Below, piece by piece: positions 1 through 7,133 of a stretch of 13,204 nt of DNA (within the stretch, counting starts at the first letter, position 1; every line of letters starts with the position of its first letter). The DNA comes from Uliginosibacterium sp. (GTDB lineage: Bacteria; Pseudomonadota; Gammaproteobacteria; Burkholderiales; Rhodocyclaceae), in NCBI GenBank assembly GCA_016718265.1, contig JADKDZ010000020.1:1-13204 (forward strand), given 5' to 3'. The notes under the pieces were generated by a model. The model was not told the DNA's origin. It made no database searches and saw only the letters and a program-made list of their open reading frames with translations. The position numbers and the translations under genes are program-made.

Positions 1-617
1 GGGGTCGCGCCAATCAGTCGGTCCATGACCTCCTGATTCGTCACGATGTCCCAGACGAGCCCAGGACCCTCTGCAACGATGTCGCGGAAAACATCCGGGT
101 GGATATCCTGCTCCAAGTTGCGGAAGATATCGATGGCGTCGCCGATCTGCGGATTCGTCGCGGCCAGGGCTTGCGCCTGGGCGTTGAATCCTCCGACGAG
201 CGTCTGGATTTCGGCCTGCTGCTGTGCGGCCTGGATGGTCTGCTGCGAATGCCTGGAAGCGAGGGATTGAGCCGTGGCGTGGGTGTATTCTCGGACAGCG
301 GCCTTGTACTCTTCGAGGGAAGAATACTTGGACGGATCCGGGAGGTCGTCGGCCTGCTGCGCCGCCTGCTGGGGGCGCGTCAGTTCGGCGAGTTGTCGCT
401 CCAACTCCGCGGCCCGTGCCTTCGCCTGGTTCTTTTCGGAAACCACGGCAGAAAAACGGGAGTACGGAATGGCGCTGGGAAGTTCGCGCTTGGGCTGCTC
501 CTGCTTCGGTGCTTCCTCGGGGCCGGCCGGAGCCTGTTCCGCGGCGTCGGTGACGCTGGGCGCAACATCTTCGGGGATCTCGGTTTCGAGGATTTCGCTG
601 GTCGTTTCTTCGCTCAC
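1..617 (-). CDS. Phage scaffold-like protein, N-terminal 205 residues (runs off left edge)
   Basis: The frame is open from a GTG at 617 to the window edge. The GTG overlaps the portal stop (GTGA), and GGAGG lies 7 nt upstream of it, inside the end of the portal gene, so translation is probably coupled. The product starts VSEETTSEILETEIPEDVAP. The first 45 or so residues are acidic and rich in Pro, Glu and Ala. They are followed by a basic patch (KQEQPKREL), a probable coiled coil (SRFSAVVSEKNQAKARAAEL and the Glu/Gln-rich residues after it) and a long helical Gln/Ala-rich stretch. An acidic, helical protein directly after the portal is the usual place and make-up of a head scaffold that chaperones capsid assembly. 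The call rests on position and composition only, with no family motif recognised; the C-terminus, where coat-binding residues would lie, is outside the window. Confidence 0.7.
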   Translation of the reverse strand, partial: MSEETTSEILETEIPEDVAPSVTDAAEQAPAGPEEAPKQEQPKRELPSAIPYSRFSAVVSEKNQAKARAAELERQLAELTRPQQAAQQADDLPDPSKYSSLEEYKAAVREYTHATAQSLASRHSQQTIQAAQQQAEIQTLVGGFNAQAQALAATNPQIGDAIDIFRNLEQDIHPDVFRDIVAEGPGLVWDIVTNQEVMDRLIGAT

Positions 618-2593
618 TGGATGCCCTCCGGGGCAATCGAGATGACTGGGTAGCCATCGTCCGGCTCGTCGTCAACGTCCACCGCGGGAGCCGTCGCCGC
701 GGGGGTCGGAGTCGTAACGGCCGAAAGGACAGCGCGCTCGTTCGAGCCCTGTTCCTTCATGGCCGCAATCTGGAGGTCGGTTTCGGCGGCGATGCGCGCG
801 GAAAGGATCTTGGCCTCGCTGTCGATCTGCGCCTTCTGGATAGTCGTCTGCGCCTGCAGGGTGGTCTTCTGGATCTCGGCATCGGTGCCGGATTCCAGTT
901 CCTGGATGTGCTGCGCCATGAGCCCGCGGGCCTTCGTGGCCTCGGCAAGCTCCGCCTGCAGGGCTTCCATGGCCTGCGCCATCTGGTCGAGCATCGCGCG
1001 CGGGTCGCCGCCCTGCTTCTCGTCCTGCTTGGCCTCGCGCATTCCCTGCTTGATGAGGTACTTCTCCACCACCTGGGAAAGCTCCTGAGCTCCGGGGATG
1101 TCCATGGCGAGGATCAATTCGGGGGCGCCAAGCTGGGCGATCACGGGGTTCTTCGTCCCGATCTCCGACAGAATGGAAACGAACTGCTCGCGCTTGGTGC
1201 GGAAGTTCGGGCCGCTCACGACGCGGACTCCGTAGGTGCCGCCGTTGAACCCCTGCAGGTCTTCGCGGATGCCCTGGATCGATGCGACTTCCTGCGAGGT
1301 CAGCTTGCCGTCTTCGGCTGCGTGCAGGATCATTTGCTCATCGGCGAACACGGACAGAAGGCCATTCAGGACGGCCCCTTCGTACTCGATCAGGGATCGC
1401 AGGTTCGCTTCGTAGTGGTAGGTGCCGAGGTCCGCTTGCTCCTGGCGCACCATCATGGCGCGACCGGACTCGCTGGACTGGCGCCCCAGATGCACGTCGA
1501 AGATTCCCGACATCGCCTTGATCTCTTCGGACGCTTCGGCGCTGGCGTTGGCGTATCCGGCCGGGATCTCGGGGGCGCTCGGGAAGATCGGGGCCGCGCT
1601 GGGGTTGCTGGCGTCGGGAATCCACAGGCGGAAGGCCGCGGCGCTTCCACCGGACCAGGACTGGAGGACGGACGGATCCGAAACCATGCCGGGCGTGAGC
1701 GTTGCGGGGGGCTGCTTCTTGCCGGAGAGGTATTCGTACTCCTCCGACTTCCACAGGTTCTTGAACCGCTGAGGCTCCTTGATGTCCCGAACCACGCCCT
1801 TGTAGATCACCTCTCCGCCGACGTCGGCTTCTTCGCCGACGAGGAAGAAAATAGGGATCAGGGCGCCGGGGAATTGCTCGGGCTCACCGAGAACGCCCGC
1901 ACCGTCGAGAAACGTCTGCCAGATCGTCCCGTCTTCGCGCTTCTCCCAGAACTCGGCAACCCGGATCGAGCCTTCCTTGACCCACGATTCGGCGCCTTCG
2001 GGAGGCTCGGCCGATGTCGCGGACCCGTCGGGGTACTTGGCCTTGTAGGTGGCCTCGGAAAGGTCAACGTACACCGTGCAGTGCCGCTGGTCCGAGAAGT
2101 TGACGGCCTTCGCCTCGCAGTCGGGAACGACGTGCAGGGGGTTCAGGATGCGCTCGTAGCGGATCTGCGGGGCGCCGTTGGCATCCTGGCCGAGCACAAC
2201 GCGGTAGGCTCCAAAGCCTCCGGTTGTCATGCACTTGACCGCGGCCGCGCGCGCAGCTTCGGCGCCTCCGGTAATCTCGATGGCTCGGATCATGCCCGCG
2301 CGGAATTCGGCCATCTCCTGGGATGCGCCCCGGCCCTGTGCCGTGACGTGGACGGAGTAGGCTTTCGATGTGATGGCGTTGGAAACGCGCCGGATGATCG
2401 GGCCGCAGACGTTGTAGGTGATGCGGGGGAGCTTGTCGGAGCCGCGGCGCGCCCATTCGTTGCTGTCCCACTGCTTCTCGCCACCGAGGACGGCGAACTC
2501 CGTATCATCCTGGTAGGCTTTCCGCTGCCGGGCGCGCGCCTCTAGGTCGGCGTCGATCGTCTTCCGGATTTTCTCGTGGTTCGCGTCGGCCAT
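614..2593 (-). CDS. Phage portal protein, P22-like family
   Basis: The 659-residue product would form the dodecameric ring at one head vertex through which DNA is packaged and ejected. The N-terminus has the P22-type portal signature: a helical start, then GGEKQWDSNEW at about residues 37-47 and LPRITYNVCGPIIRRVSNAI at about 55-74, corresponding to the family's G-x-QW and P-x-x-T/Y-N pattern. The length fits P22-type portals, which are longer than many siphovirus portals. Residues of roughly 535-615 are rich in Ala, Gln and Glu and likely form the C-terminal helical barrel or a coiled coil. The frame is intact. The ATG at 2593 has only a weak GGAA-type ribosome site. The gene lies 37 nt after terL and overlaps the scaffold-like gene by 4 nt, the standard terS-terL-portal-scaffold order. 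Portal assignment is firm; the subfamily is inferred from these motifs. Confidence 0.92.
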   Translation of the reverse strand: MADANHEKIRKTIDADLEARARQRKAYQDDTEFAVLGGEKQWDSNEWARRGSDKLPRITYNVCGPIIRRVSNAITSKAYSVHVTAQGRGASQEMAEFRAGMIRAIEITGGAEAARAAAVKCMTTGGFGAYRVVLGQDANGAPQIRYERILNPLHVVPDCEAKAVNFSDQRHCTVYVDLSEATYKAKYPDGSATSAEPPEGAESWVKEGSIRVAEFWEKREDGTIWQTFLDGAGVLGEPEQFPGALIPIFFLVGEEADVGGEVIYKGVVRDIKEPQRFKNLWKSEEYEYLSGKKQPPATLTPGMVSDPSVLQSWSGGSAAAFRLWIPDASNPSAAPIFPSAPEIPAGYANASAEASEEIKAMSGIFDVHLGRQSSESGRAMMVRQEQADLGTYHYEANLRSLIEYEGAVLNGLLSVFADEQMILHAAEDGKLTSQEVASIQGIREDLQGFNGGTYGVRVVSGPNFRTKREQFVSILSEIGTKNPVIAQLGAPELILAMDIPGAQELSQVVEKYLIKQGMREAKQDEKQGGDPRAMLDQMAQAMEALQAELAEATKARGLMAQHIQELESGTDAEIQKTTLQAQTTIQKAQIDSEAKILSARIAAETDLQIAAMKEQGSNERAVLSAVTTPTPAATAPAVDVDDEPDDGYPVISIAPEGIQ

Positions 2594-2630
2594 GTTTCCA
2601 AAAATACGCTAATTTCCCAAATTCCGCAAT

Positions 2631-3852
2631 TCACCAGCGTTTCGGGATCACAATGGGCGCGGAAGATGGCTTTGCGTGGCCGAAAATCAACGGCTCGACG
2701 GCGTAGCGAACCGCGTCCCACCCGTGATTGTGCGCATCCACGATCTCCGGCCGGATGTCCTGGGTCAGACGGTCGACCTTGTGCGCCCAAAGGCGGGCCT
2801 CGTCCATGAGGTGCGGGCAATCTGGGTGTATCACGATCGAATCATGCGACCGGAGCCACGCCACGCCATCTTCGACGGACCCGGGCCACTTGCGGCACGA
2901 AAGCGCCTTCGGATATCCGTGGTTGCGCAGATAGGAAACCGATTCAGGCCTGGAGTTGTCGCACCGCAGCGCGTGTTTCTCGGCCTCTGGCAGGTTCGCC
3001 AGGAGGTCGGGATATCTGTCGATGTCCACGGCGATCCCGCGCGCCTCTCGCCGAATATAGAGGCTGTTGGCGTGCCTCCAGACCTCGACAGCGTGCGTCG
3101 GATCCTGGGAGAACCCGAAGTCCATCCCGTAGTAGGGACCGTCCCACGAATCCTTCTTCGGCTCGAAGCGATCCACGCACCACTTGCCGCGGAGAACCTG
3201 GACATCCGAGCGGGACACGGGCTGGCCTTCCCAGATGTGCAAATAGGCGTCCGGGTCTTTCTGCGCCAGGTGGTCCTTTTCGATTTTGAGGGAATCGGGG
3301 AACCAAGGATTGTCCCGCCAATTCACCTTGAGCACCAGCGCATTCGGCGGAGCATTCTCGATGAACCGTTGATAGGTCGGATCTGTCTTTTCGCGCGGGT
3401 TGAAGGAAATGAAGATTTGCGCCCCGGAATATCCTCCGTTCGGCATTTTCATTCCACGCCCGCGGATTGTGGGAATCAGAATATCCCACGACGCCTTCGA
3501 AACTGTCTCGGCTTCTTCAACCCAGCACCAATCTACGCCTTCGGCCGATTTGATTTTGTTCGGGTCGGTGCGAATGCCTGCGAAAGTGATTTCGAGCCGT
3601 TGGCGTGGAAGATCCTATCGCGTTGCACGGTCCATCCGGCAGGCCCATTTCCTCGATCTGGTTGGCAAGGAGCCGGTGCACCGAGTCGGCCAGTGATTCC
3701 TGCGTTTCGCGCACGCAAAGCCCTTGCAGGGGTTGCTGGGATGACAGGAGGAGCCGATCCCGCGCGATGGTCCACGACTTCGATGATCCGCGGCCCCCGT
3801 AGATCACGAAGAACCGATGCGTTTCCCGAAGACGTGCCGCCCAGCGCGGCAT
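2631..3852 (-). CDS. terL: Terminase large subunit, PBSX/Terminase_3-like, broken by two 1-base indels
   Basis: This is the packaging motor ATPase plus headful nuclease. The ATG at 3852 follows the terS stop by 7 nt with AAGGA about 10 nt upstream; an in-frame TTG at 3879 is less likely. Reading needs three frames. Residues 1 to about 63 include Walker A GGRGSSKS (19-26) and VRETQESLADSVHRLL. A short middle piece reads TVQRDRIFHANGS. The rest includes the Walker B-type WCWVEEAETVSKASWDILIP, IFISFNPREKTDPTYQRF, the nuclease acids in YYGMDFGFSQDPTH and RCDNSRPE, and DAHNHGWDAVRYA. Adding one base near 3632 and one near 3592 restores about 407 residues, normal for the family. Both sites adjoin GG or AAA runs. 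The coding signal is otherwise complete, so I treat it as one gene. If the indels are real, the phage cannot make TerL and the gene is a pseudogene. Confidence 0.88.
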
Positions 3853-3859
3853 CTGGATG

Positions 3860-4240
3860 TTATTCCTTGGGGGCGTCAATGTATTCGACGGTCAGGGACT
3901 GTTGAATTGGCCCGCCGTCTTTCCCGATCAGGGTATTTTCAACATCCATCGCCTCGCGATATCCGAATACTGCAGATCCGAGCCACTTGATCAAAGCGGG
4001 CGATCCTGTTCCAGTGTTTGCGTGATTTCGCGACTTTGACATGTGCTCGGACTCGCATTTTGTGAATGCAATGTCGTATGCGTCACAAAACTCTGGATGG
4101 ACGAGCTTCCATCCGAGCAAGCACTTCTTTGTCACGCCGATTTCTGCAGCCCATTCGACCGGAAATTTCCCTTCTCCACCAAGCGAAACCACCAGATCGC
4201 AAAACCTGGGATCATATTCGCTCGGCCTTCCCCCAGCCAT
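3860..4240 (-). CDS. terS: Terminase small subunit (DNA-packaging, HTH)
   Basis: The 126-residue product would recognise the packaging site and bring DNA to TerL. It opens MAGGRPSEYDPRFCDLVVSL, the GRPSxY start common in small terminase subunits and packaging proteins. A helix-turn-helix follows at about residues 27-46 (PVEWAAEIGVTKKCLLGWK), then HPEFCDAYDIAFTKCESEHM and an ALIKWLGSAVFGYREA segment typical of the oligomerisation region of such proteins. The frame stays open upstream to 4348, but the ATG at 4240 is preferred because it overlaps the previous stop (TGATG) and starts the conserved motif. The extension is Arg-rich and is a shadow of the neighbouring gene. The stop at 3860 is 7 nt before the preferred terL ATG. 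Family assignment combines the motif and its place before terL. Confidence 0.86.
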   Translation of the reverse strand: MAGGRPSEYDPRFCDLVVSLGGEGKFPVEWAAEIGVTKKCLLGWKLVHPEFCDAYDIAFTKCESEHMSKSRNHANTGTGSPALIKWLGSAVFGYREAMDVENTLIGKDGGPIQQSLTVEYIDAPKE

Positions 4241-4458
4241 CACCGGCCCCAATTCTGCTCGGGGATGAACCCGGCGACCGTCTCGACCCGGCACCCCGTC
4301 AGGGCTCCGTATTCGGTGCGCGTGACGCCTTCCCAGCGGGAGGAGCATCGAGCGGTCGCAATCGCGTGCGTCCCCCAGACGATGCCGACGCAGGCCGCAG
4401 CGATGAGGATTGTGCCGGTGACGACTCCGGCGATCTCGTCTTTTTCCCGTTCGGTCAT
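4240..4458 (-). CDS. Small single-pass membrane protein of the phage packaging operon
   Basis: The 72-residue product has a charged N-terminus (MTEREKDE), one hydrophobic segment at about residues 9-31 (IAGVVTGTILIAAACVGIVW) and a short polar C-terminus with CSSRWEG, TGCRVETVAGFIPEQNWGR. The pattern of one membrane anchor, C-x-x-(K/R)W and a GC-x-V...G-x-IPE tail resembles small hypothetical membrane proteins common in phages; this likeness is from memory and no function is established. It lacks the lipobox or long coiled coil expected of spanins and is too short for an endolysin. Its stop overlaps the terS start (TGATG), so it is the first gene of the packaging operon. AAGG lies only 1 nt from the ATG, too close for a normal ribosome site; a -10-like TATATT 7 nt upstream raises the possibility of a leaderless transcript. 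Confidence 0.7.
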   Translation of the reverse strand: MTEREKDEIAGVVTGTILIAAACVGIVWGTHAIATARCSSRWEGVTRTEYGALTGCRVETVAGFIPEQNWGR

Positions 4459-4493
4459 GCCTTAAATATACGGCCGAATCCCAAAAAACGAAA
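4459..4493 (-). promoter_or_regulatory. Possible promoter for the packaging operon, giving a near-leaderless mRNA
   Basis: On the minus strand, TATATT (4470-4465) sits directly after the T-tract of the upstream terminator, and the expected start point would be at or next to the ATG at 4458. No good -35 box is seen: the best match 17 nt upstream is TTTCGT. An operon that follows a terminator needs a new promoter, which is the main argument. A phage-specific sigma factor or polymerase could use other signals. Confidence 0.3.
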
Positions 4494-4521
4494 ACCGCCC
4501 AGGTCGTGAATCCCTAGACGG
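4483..4521 (-). terminator. Rho-independent terminator ending the regulator operon
   Basis: On the minus strand CCGTCTAGG (4521-4513) pairs with CCTGGGCGG (4503-4495), 9 bp with two G-U pairs, around a 9-nt loop. TTTTCGTTTTTT follows (4494-4483). It stands about 120 nt after the stop of the 4644-5056 gene and just before the packaging operon. Bases 4522-4643 hold nothing else recognisable. Confidence 0.78.
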
Positions 4522-4643
4522 CTCTCTCCACACTTCGAAAGGATCGAAAACACACTCCCGCAGTACTGCCGATGCAGCAGGGTAAACCCCGCGCTCGGCC
4601 CCCACAAGAACAGGCCTAAAGATGGGGGAAGGGTCGAGCGATG

Positions 4644-5056
4644 TCAAGCGGCATATTCGGTCCCAGCGTTCGCCTCGATTCTCATGGCGACTTCGAGCCT
4701 TCGGCAGGACTCGGCCAGATTGACCAGCTCGGCCGCGGTTGACGCCGCGGGAATGAACCCCATCGAGTCCCCGACGCGCACATAGGCCCGCTCCTCTCCG
4801 GTCAGGACGTCGACGTGCAGCCACATCGCCTCGCGTATCGGTCCTGCGCTCACCAATAATCGGTTAACCTGCTCAGACGCATCCGAACCCGTCCCGAGTG
4901 TCGAAACCGCATCCTTGGCTGTCTCTTGCGGCATTGCGAGGTCGTTCATGAGTTGCGCCAGGTGCGGACCGAACTTGTTGCGGCTCTCGGTAGCGCCTGG
5001 CTTCCATCGGCGTCGAGGATGCCGCGCTCCTTATGCCATCGGTATGGGGGCTTCAT
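4644..5056 (-). CDS. Hypothetical phage protein, apparently one gene broken by a 1-base indel
   Basis: An ATG at 5056 overlaps the stop of the ribbon-helix-helix gene (ATGA), with a G-rich ribosome-site-like stretch before it. This frame reads MKPPYRWHKERGILDADGSQ and then loses sense, ending at 4946. A second frame reads GATESRNKFGPHLAQLMNDL upstream of and through the ATG at 4949, then continues to 4644 and ends ESCRRLEVAMRIEANAGTEYAA. One missing base near 4994-4998, in a GG context, would join them into about 137 residues. The I-L-D-A-D-G start resembles short conserved phage proteins of unknown role. The 101-residue ORF starting at 4949 lacks a ribosome site, which supports the joined reading. 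The function is unknown. It could instead be two overlapping small genes. Confidence 0.6.
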
Positions 5057-5289
5057 CCATCCACCCCCACCCGATCCCGAACAGTGTCCATGTGCTCCAT
5101 CTCCTTGGACTCATCCATGAGCACCCGCAACGCCACCTTGACCATGCTGCTCCACGCCATGCGGTGCCGAGCCATGTAGGCATCGACCTCCAGCGCCAGG
5201 CGCTTGCCGATGTAGACCGAGCGGACGTTGGTCGTCCTGGTCCATTGGACCGGAGGGCTGGGCTGAGGTGCAGGCTGTTCCATGGACAT
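5053..5289 (-). CDS. Ribbon-helix-helix DNA-binding protein, probable regulator
   Basis: The 78-residue product carries NVRSVYIGKRLALEVDAYMA at residues 21-40, then RHRMAWSSMVKVALRVLMDE (41-60). This is a beta strand, helix, turn, helix pattern typical of Arc/MetJ/CopG-type proteins, which dimerise and bind DNA through the paired strand. The N-terminus is a Pro/Gln-rich tail and the C-terminus is acidic (DESKEMEHMD). The frame is open to 5553, but the upstream part runs through repeats and an AT-rich tract, so I start at the ATG at 5289 (or 5283). Neither has a ribosome site. The 5289 ATG sits inside the motif CATATTATG, also found in the 8.9-kb control region, which suggests autoregulation and control of the replication genes. 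A role in origin or copy control is possible from its place beside the iterons. Confidence 0.72.
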   Translation of the reverse strand: MSMEQPAPQPSPPVQWTRTTNVRSVYIGKRLALEVDAYMARHRMAWSSMVKVALRVLMDESKEMEHMDTVRDRVGVDG

Positions 5290-5295
5290 AATATG
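5286..5295. promoter_or_regulatory. Candidate operator ACATAATATG overlapping the RHH gene start
   Basis: This 10-mer recurs exactly at 8919-8928, in the divergent control region. Both copies lie in otherwise GC-rich DNA, and both lie at or next to the start of a minus-strand gene that lacks a ribosome site. It may be an operator or an AT-rich -10 region. Binding by the RHH protein is inference. Confidence 0.35.
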
Positions 5296-5349
5296 CACTA
5301 TGGAGGGGGTGGGAGGCAAGGGTGTCGAGCTCCACAGATCGAGCTCCAT

Positions 5350-5545
5350 CAGTCGGTAAAGCCGTAAAGCGTAAAGCCGGTGCATATACCAATACATGGA
5401 TTTGGGCCTGTTCATGGCCTCATGTACGTGTGTGTGTGTGTGTAGTTTTATTATTTTACCATATATATTTCTACTCTCTAGCCCTTTATCCATGCGGTTT
5501 TCAGCGTAAAGCCAGGCTGAGTTTACCGAGCCTTCGTAAATCCTG
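5350..5545. other. Candidate replication origin: iteron-like repeats flanking an AT-rich tract
   Basis: GGTAAAGCC (5355-5363), CGTAAAGCG (5363-5371) and CGTAAAGCC (5370-5378) are three tandem repeats at 7-8 nt spacing. CGTAAAGCC recurs at 5505-5513, CGTAAATCC lies at 5535-5543 and an inverted GTTTACCG at 5521-5528. Between the groups lie a (GT)8 tract and an AT-rich block (5444-5478, with TTTTATTATTTTACC and ATATATAT), striking in this GC-rich genome and suited to strand opening. The region is non-coding on both strands and sits between the replication operon's terminator and the RHH regulator. Iterons plus an AT-rich unwinding element are the usual parts of a phage or plasmid origin. It could instead be a multi-operator promoter region. 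The other parts of the 5290-5612 gap show nothing beyond this and the terminator. Confidence 0.45.
5428..5443. repeat. (GT)8 dinucleotide repeat
   Basis: Sixteen bases of alternating G and T directly before the AT-rich tract. Such runs are prone to slippage and to Z-DNA formation. No coding frame uses it. Confidence 0.85.
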
Positions 5546-5553
5546 GTGCGCAC

Positions 5554-5588
5554 AAAAAAGCCCCGATCCTGGTGGCGGATCGGGGCTT
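5554..5588 (-). terminator. Rho-independent terminator of the replication operon
   Basis: A perfect 10-bp stem, GCCCCGATCC (5560-5569 on the plus strand) with GGATCGGGGC (5577-5586), and a 7-nt loop. On the minus strand it is followed by TTTTTT (5559-5554). It begins 27 nt after the stop of the helicase gene at 5613. Confidence 0.92.
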
Positions 5589-5612
5589 ACCATGTTTTAC
5601 TGGTGCGTCGAG

Positions 5613-7133
5613 CTACTTCTGCACGACATAGGCTTGCCCTCGAATCTTGAGCCGCCTTCGGTCCTCCTCTCCCACTGGTGCGATCTGTTGACCGTCGCAA
5701 AGCTGCTTGATGATCTTGTTCAGCAGATCGGACAGCGCGTCACTTTGGCGCCCTCGGAAAGCTGGGCTCTTTGCCATCCATGCACGCACCGAGTTGCGCG
5801 GGACCGTCCAGCCGTTCGACTCCTTGGCGTGCTGCGCCATGTACTGGTACACCATCTCCTCGAAGTCGACCGACTCGCCGACAATCTCGCCCGTCTGGAA
5901 CGCTCTGGCCATCGAGCGCCCGCCGGCGTTGCAGACATCCCACGCCCATTGGACATGAACCGGCATAACCTCGGGGTCATCGGGATCATCCCACAGCGCC
6001 AGGATGCCGGCAATGCGCGGAGAGCTCTGCCTGGTGCGAGATATGAGCTCCGAGATCATGTCTGGCGATGCCGTCATCACGTCATTCCACCGGTCGAATA
6101 GCTCCTCATCCAACCGGATGGCCTCGGGACTCCATCTGATCCGGTTGCGACCGTAGACGCTGGGGGACATCCCCCGAGCTCGCGTGCCGGCCATGGCCTG
6201 CAGGGTCCTTTCGACCTCCGGAGGTATCGGGCCCATGTTGGCCGTCCTGCGCTGCCGGGGGCGCTCCCTGCCGGCGTCGAACACCACGAACCGGGACAGC
6301 AGTCCGTTTTTGCGTGCATCGTCCGACAATGCTTGATAGAACGAGTCGTGAGTCGATTCCCCCATAATCGAGAGGCACGGCGATTCGACGGACTTGGTTC
6401 CTGCCTTGCCGGCCTTGGCGGTGCCGACATGCACAGCGTACTCGTCCGTCTCATTGTAAAGCGCCAGGATAGCCCTCTGGATCGCCACCTCATACGGAGC
6501 CGCCTTGCCAGATGCAACCTGCTGGAGCCACTTGCCAATCTCCCCCAGGGGGATGGACTGGCAAGGGTTATCGGCTACAGACTCTTCCAGGCCGGCGCCA
6601 GATGCGGGGCGAGCTCCAAGGCAATCGGACGGCGCCCCCGATGCACGGATTAGCCGGCGCACTCCTCCTACCATCCATTCCTTGCCGGCGCCAGAAGGGG
6701 CCAGAAGGCACATATATAGGCTGAGCCCATCGGCCCGCTGTGGCTGGTCGTTGGTCCATGCACGCCCGCAGATCGCCGCGGGCGCCGAAAGGACGGATAC
6801 GATGGATGCCAGCGGGTTCGGCGCCAGGTTGCCTGGCTCCAGCCACCGCGCCGCCATGCCGGCAACGCCGGGCGGGAATCCAATCTCATGGACCTCCACC
6901 GGTGCCGGCGTGGATACCACCGGTGCCGCCGGCGGATCGTCCGATTCGAACGCCACTCCCTCGACCAGAGATGCGGCGTGGTTCTCGGATCTGATTTCCT
7001 CCGCCCTGCTGGGTATCCCGAGCTCTGCATCTGCCTCGTCGTTGATCCTTCTGGCGAGCTCTGACGGAGAAATCCCGAGCTCGTTGGCGAGATCGTAATA
7101 CAGGGTCTCTTTGCGCACCTTGCGGTCAGCCAT
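5613..7133 (-). CDS. DUF3987-like phage helicase/ATPase
   Basis: The 506-residue product probably unwinds DNA at the fork with the primase encoded just before it. After a helical N-terminus (residues 1-50) and a Pro-rich linker, the core begins at about 85. A P-loop follows at APSGAGKE (145-152), then a Walker B-like SIPLGEIGKWL (193-203) in which Gly replaces the usual Asp before Glu, SPCLSIMGEST (251-261) and NGLLSRFVVFD (276-286), whose Arg may be a sensor or finger. This order matches DUF3987-type proteins of phages and islands. AAGGAGG lies 7 nt before the ATG at 7133, the best ribosome site in the window, and the start overlaps the primase end by 8 nt. The frame is intact and its stop is followed by a strong terminator. 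Helicase activity is inferred from family and partner. Confidence 0.78.
   Translation of the reverse strand: MADRKVRKETLYYDLANELGISPSELARRINDEADAELGIPSRAEEIRSENHAASLVEGVAFESDDPPAAPVVSTPAPVEVHEIGFPPGVAGMAARWLEPGNLAPNPLASIVSVLSAPAAICGRAWTNDQPQRADGLSLYMCLLAPSGAGKEWMVGGVRRLIRASGAPSDCLGARPASGAGLEESVADNPCQSIPLGEIGKWLQQVASGKAAPYEVAIQRAILALYNETDEYAVHVGTAKAGKAGTKSVESPCLSIMGESTHDSFYQALSDDARKNGLLSRFVVFDAGRERPRQRRTANMGPIPPEVERTLQAMAGTRARGMSPSVYGRNRIRWSPEAIRLDEELFDRWNDVMTASPDMISELISRTRQSSPRIAGILALWDDPDDPEVMPVHVQWAWDVCNAGGRSMARAFQTGEIVGESVDFEEMVYQYMAQHAKESNGWTVPRNSVRAWMAKSPAFRGRQSDALSDLLNKIIKQLCDGQQIAPVGEEDRRRLKIRGQAYVVQK

Noticed and set aside
99..653. 184-codon plus-strand ORF at the left end
   Set aside because: Antisense to the GTG-started scaffold-like frame, which has helical acidic composition, a ribosome site and a 3-base overlap with the portal gene.
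908..2545. 545-codon plus-strand ORF opposite the portal
   Set aside because: It is the antisense shadow of a clear portal gene in GC-rich DNA; no conserved motif, and rich in Arg, Gly, Leu and Val.
2676..3905. 409-codon plus-strand ORF opposite terL
   Set aside because: Antisense shadow; the minus strand carries Walker A, Walker B and nuclease motifs, while this product has none.
4241..4348. 36-residue N-terminal extension of TerS
   Set aside because: It lies inside the membrane-protein gene in another frame and is Arg/Pro-rich; the TGATG junction at 4240 gives the better start.
5290..5553. N-terminal extension of the RHH protein
   Set aside because: This part encodes iterons, the GT repeat and AT-rich DNA, giving a His/Thr/Tyr-rich low-complexity peptide, and the fold begins after 5289.
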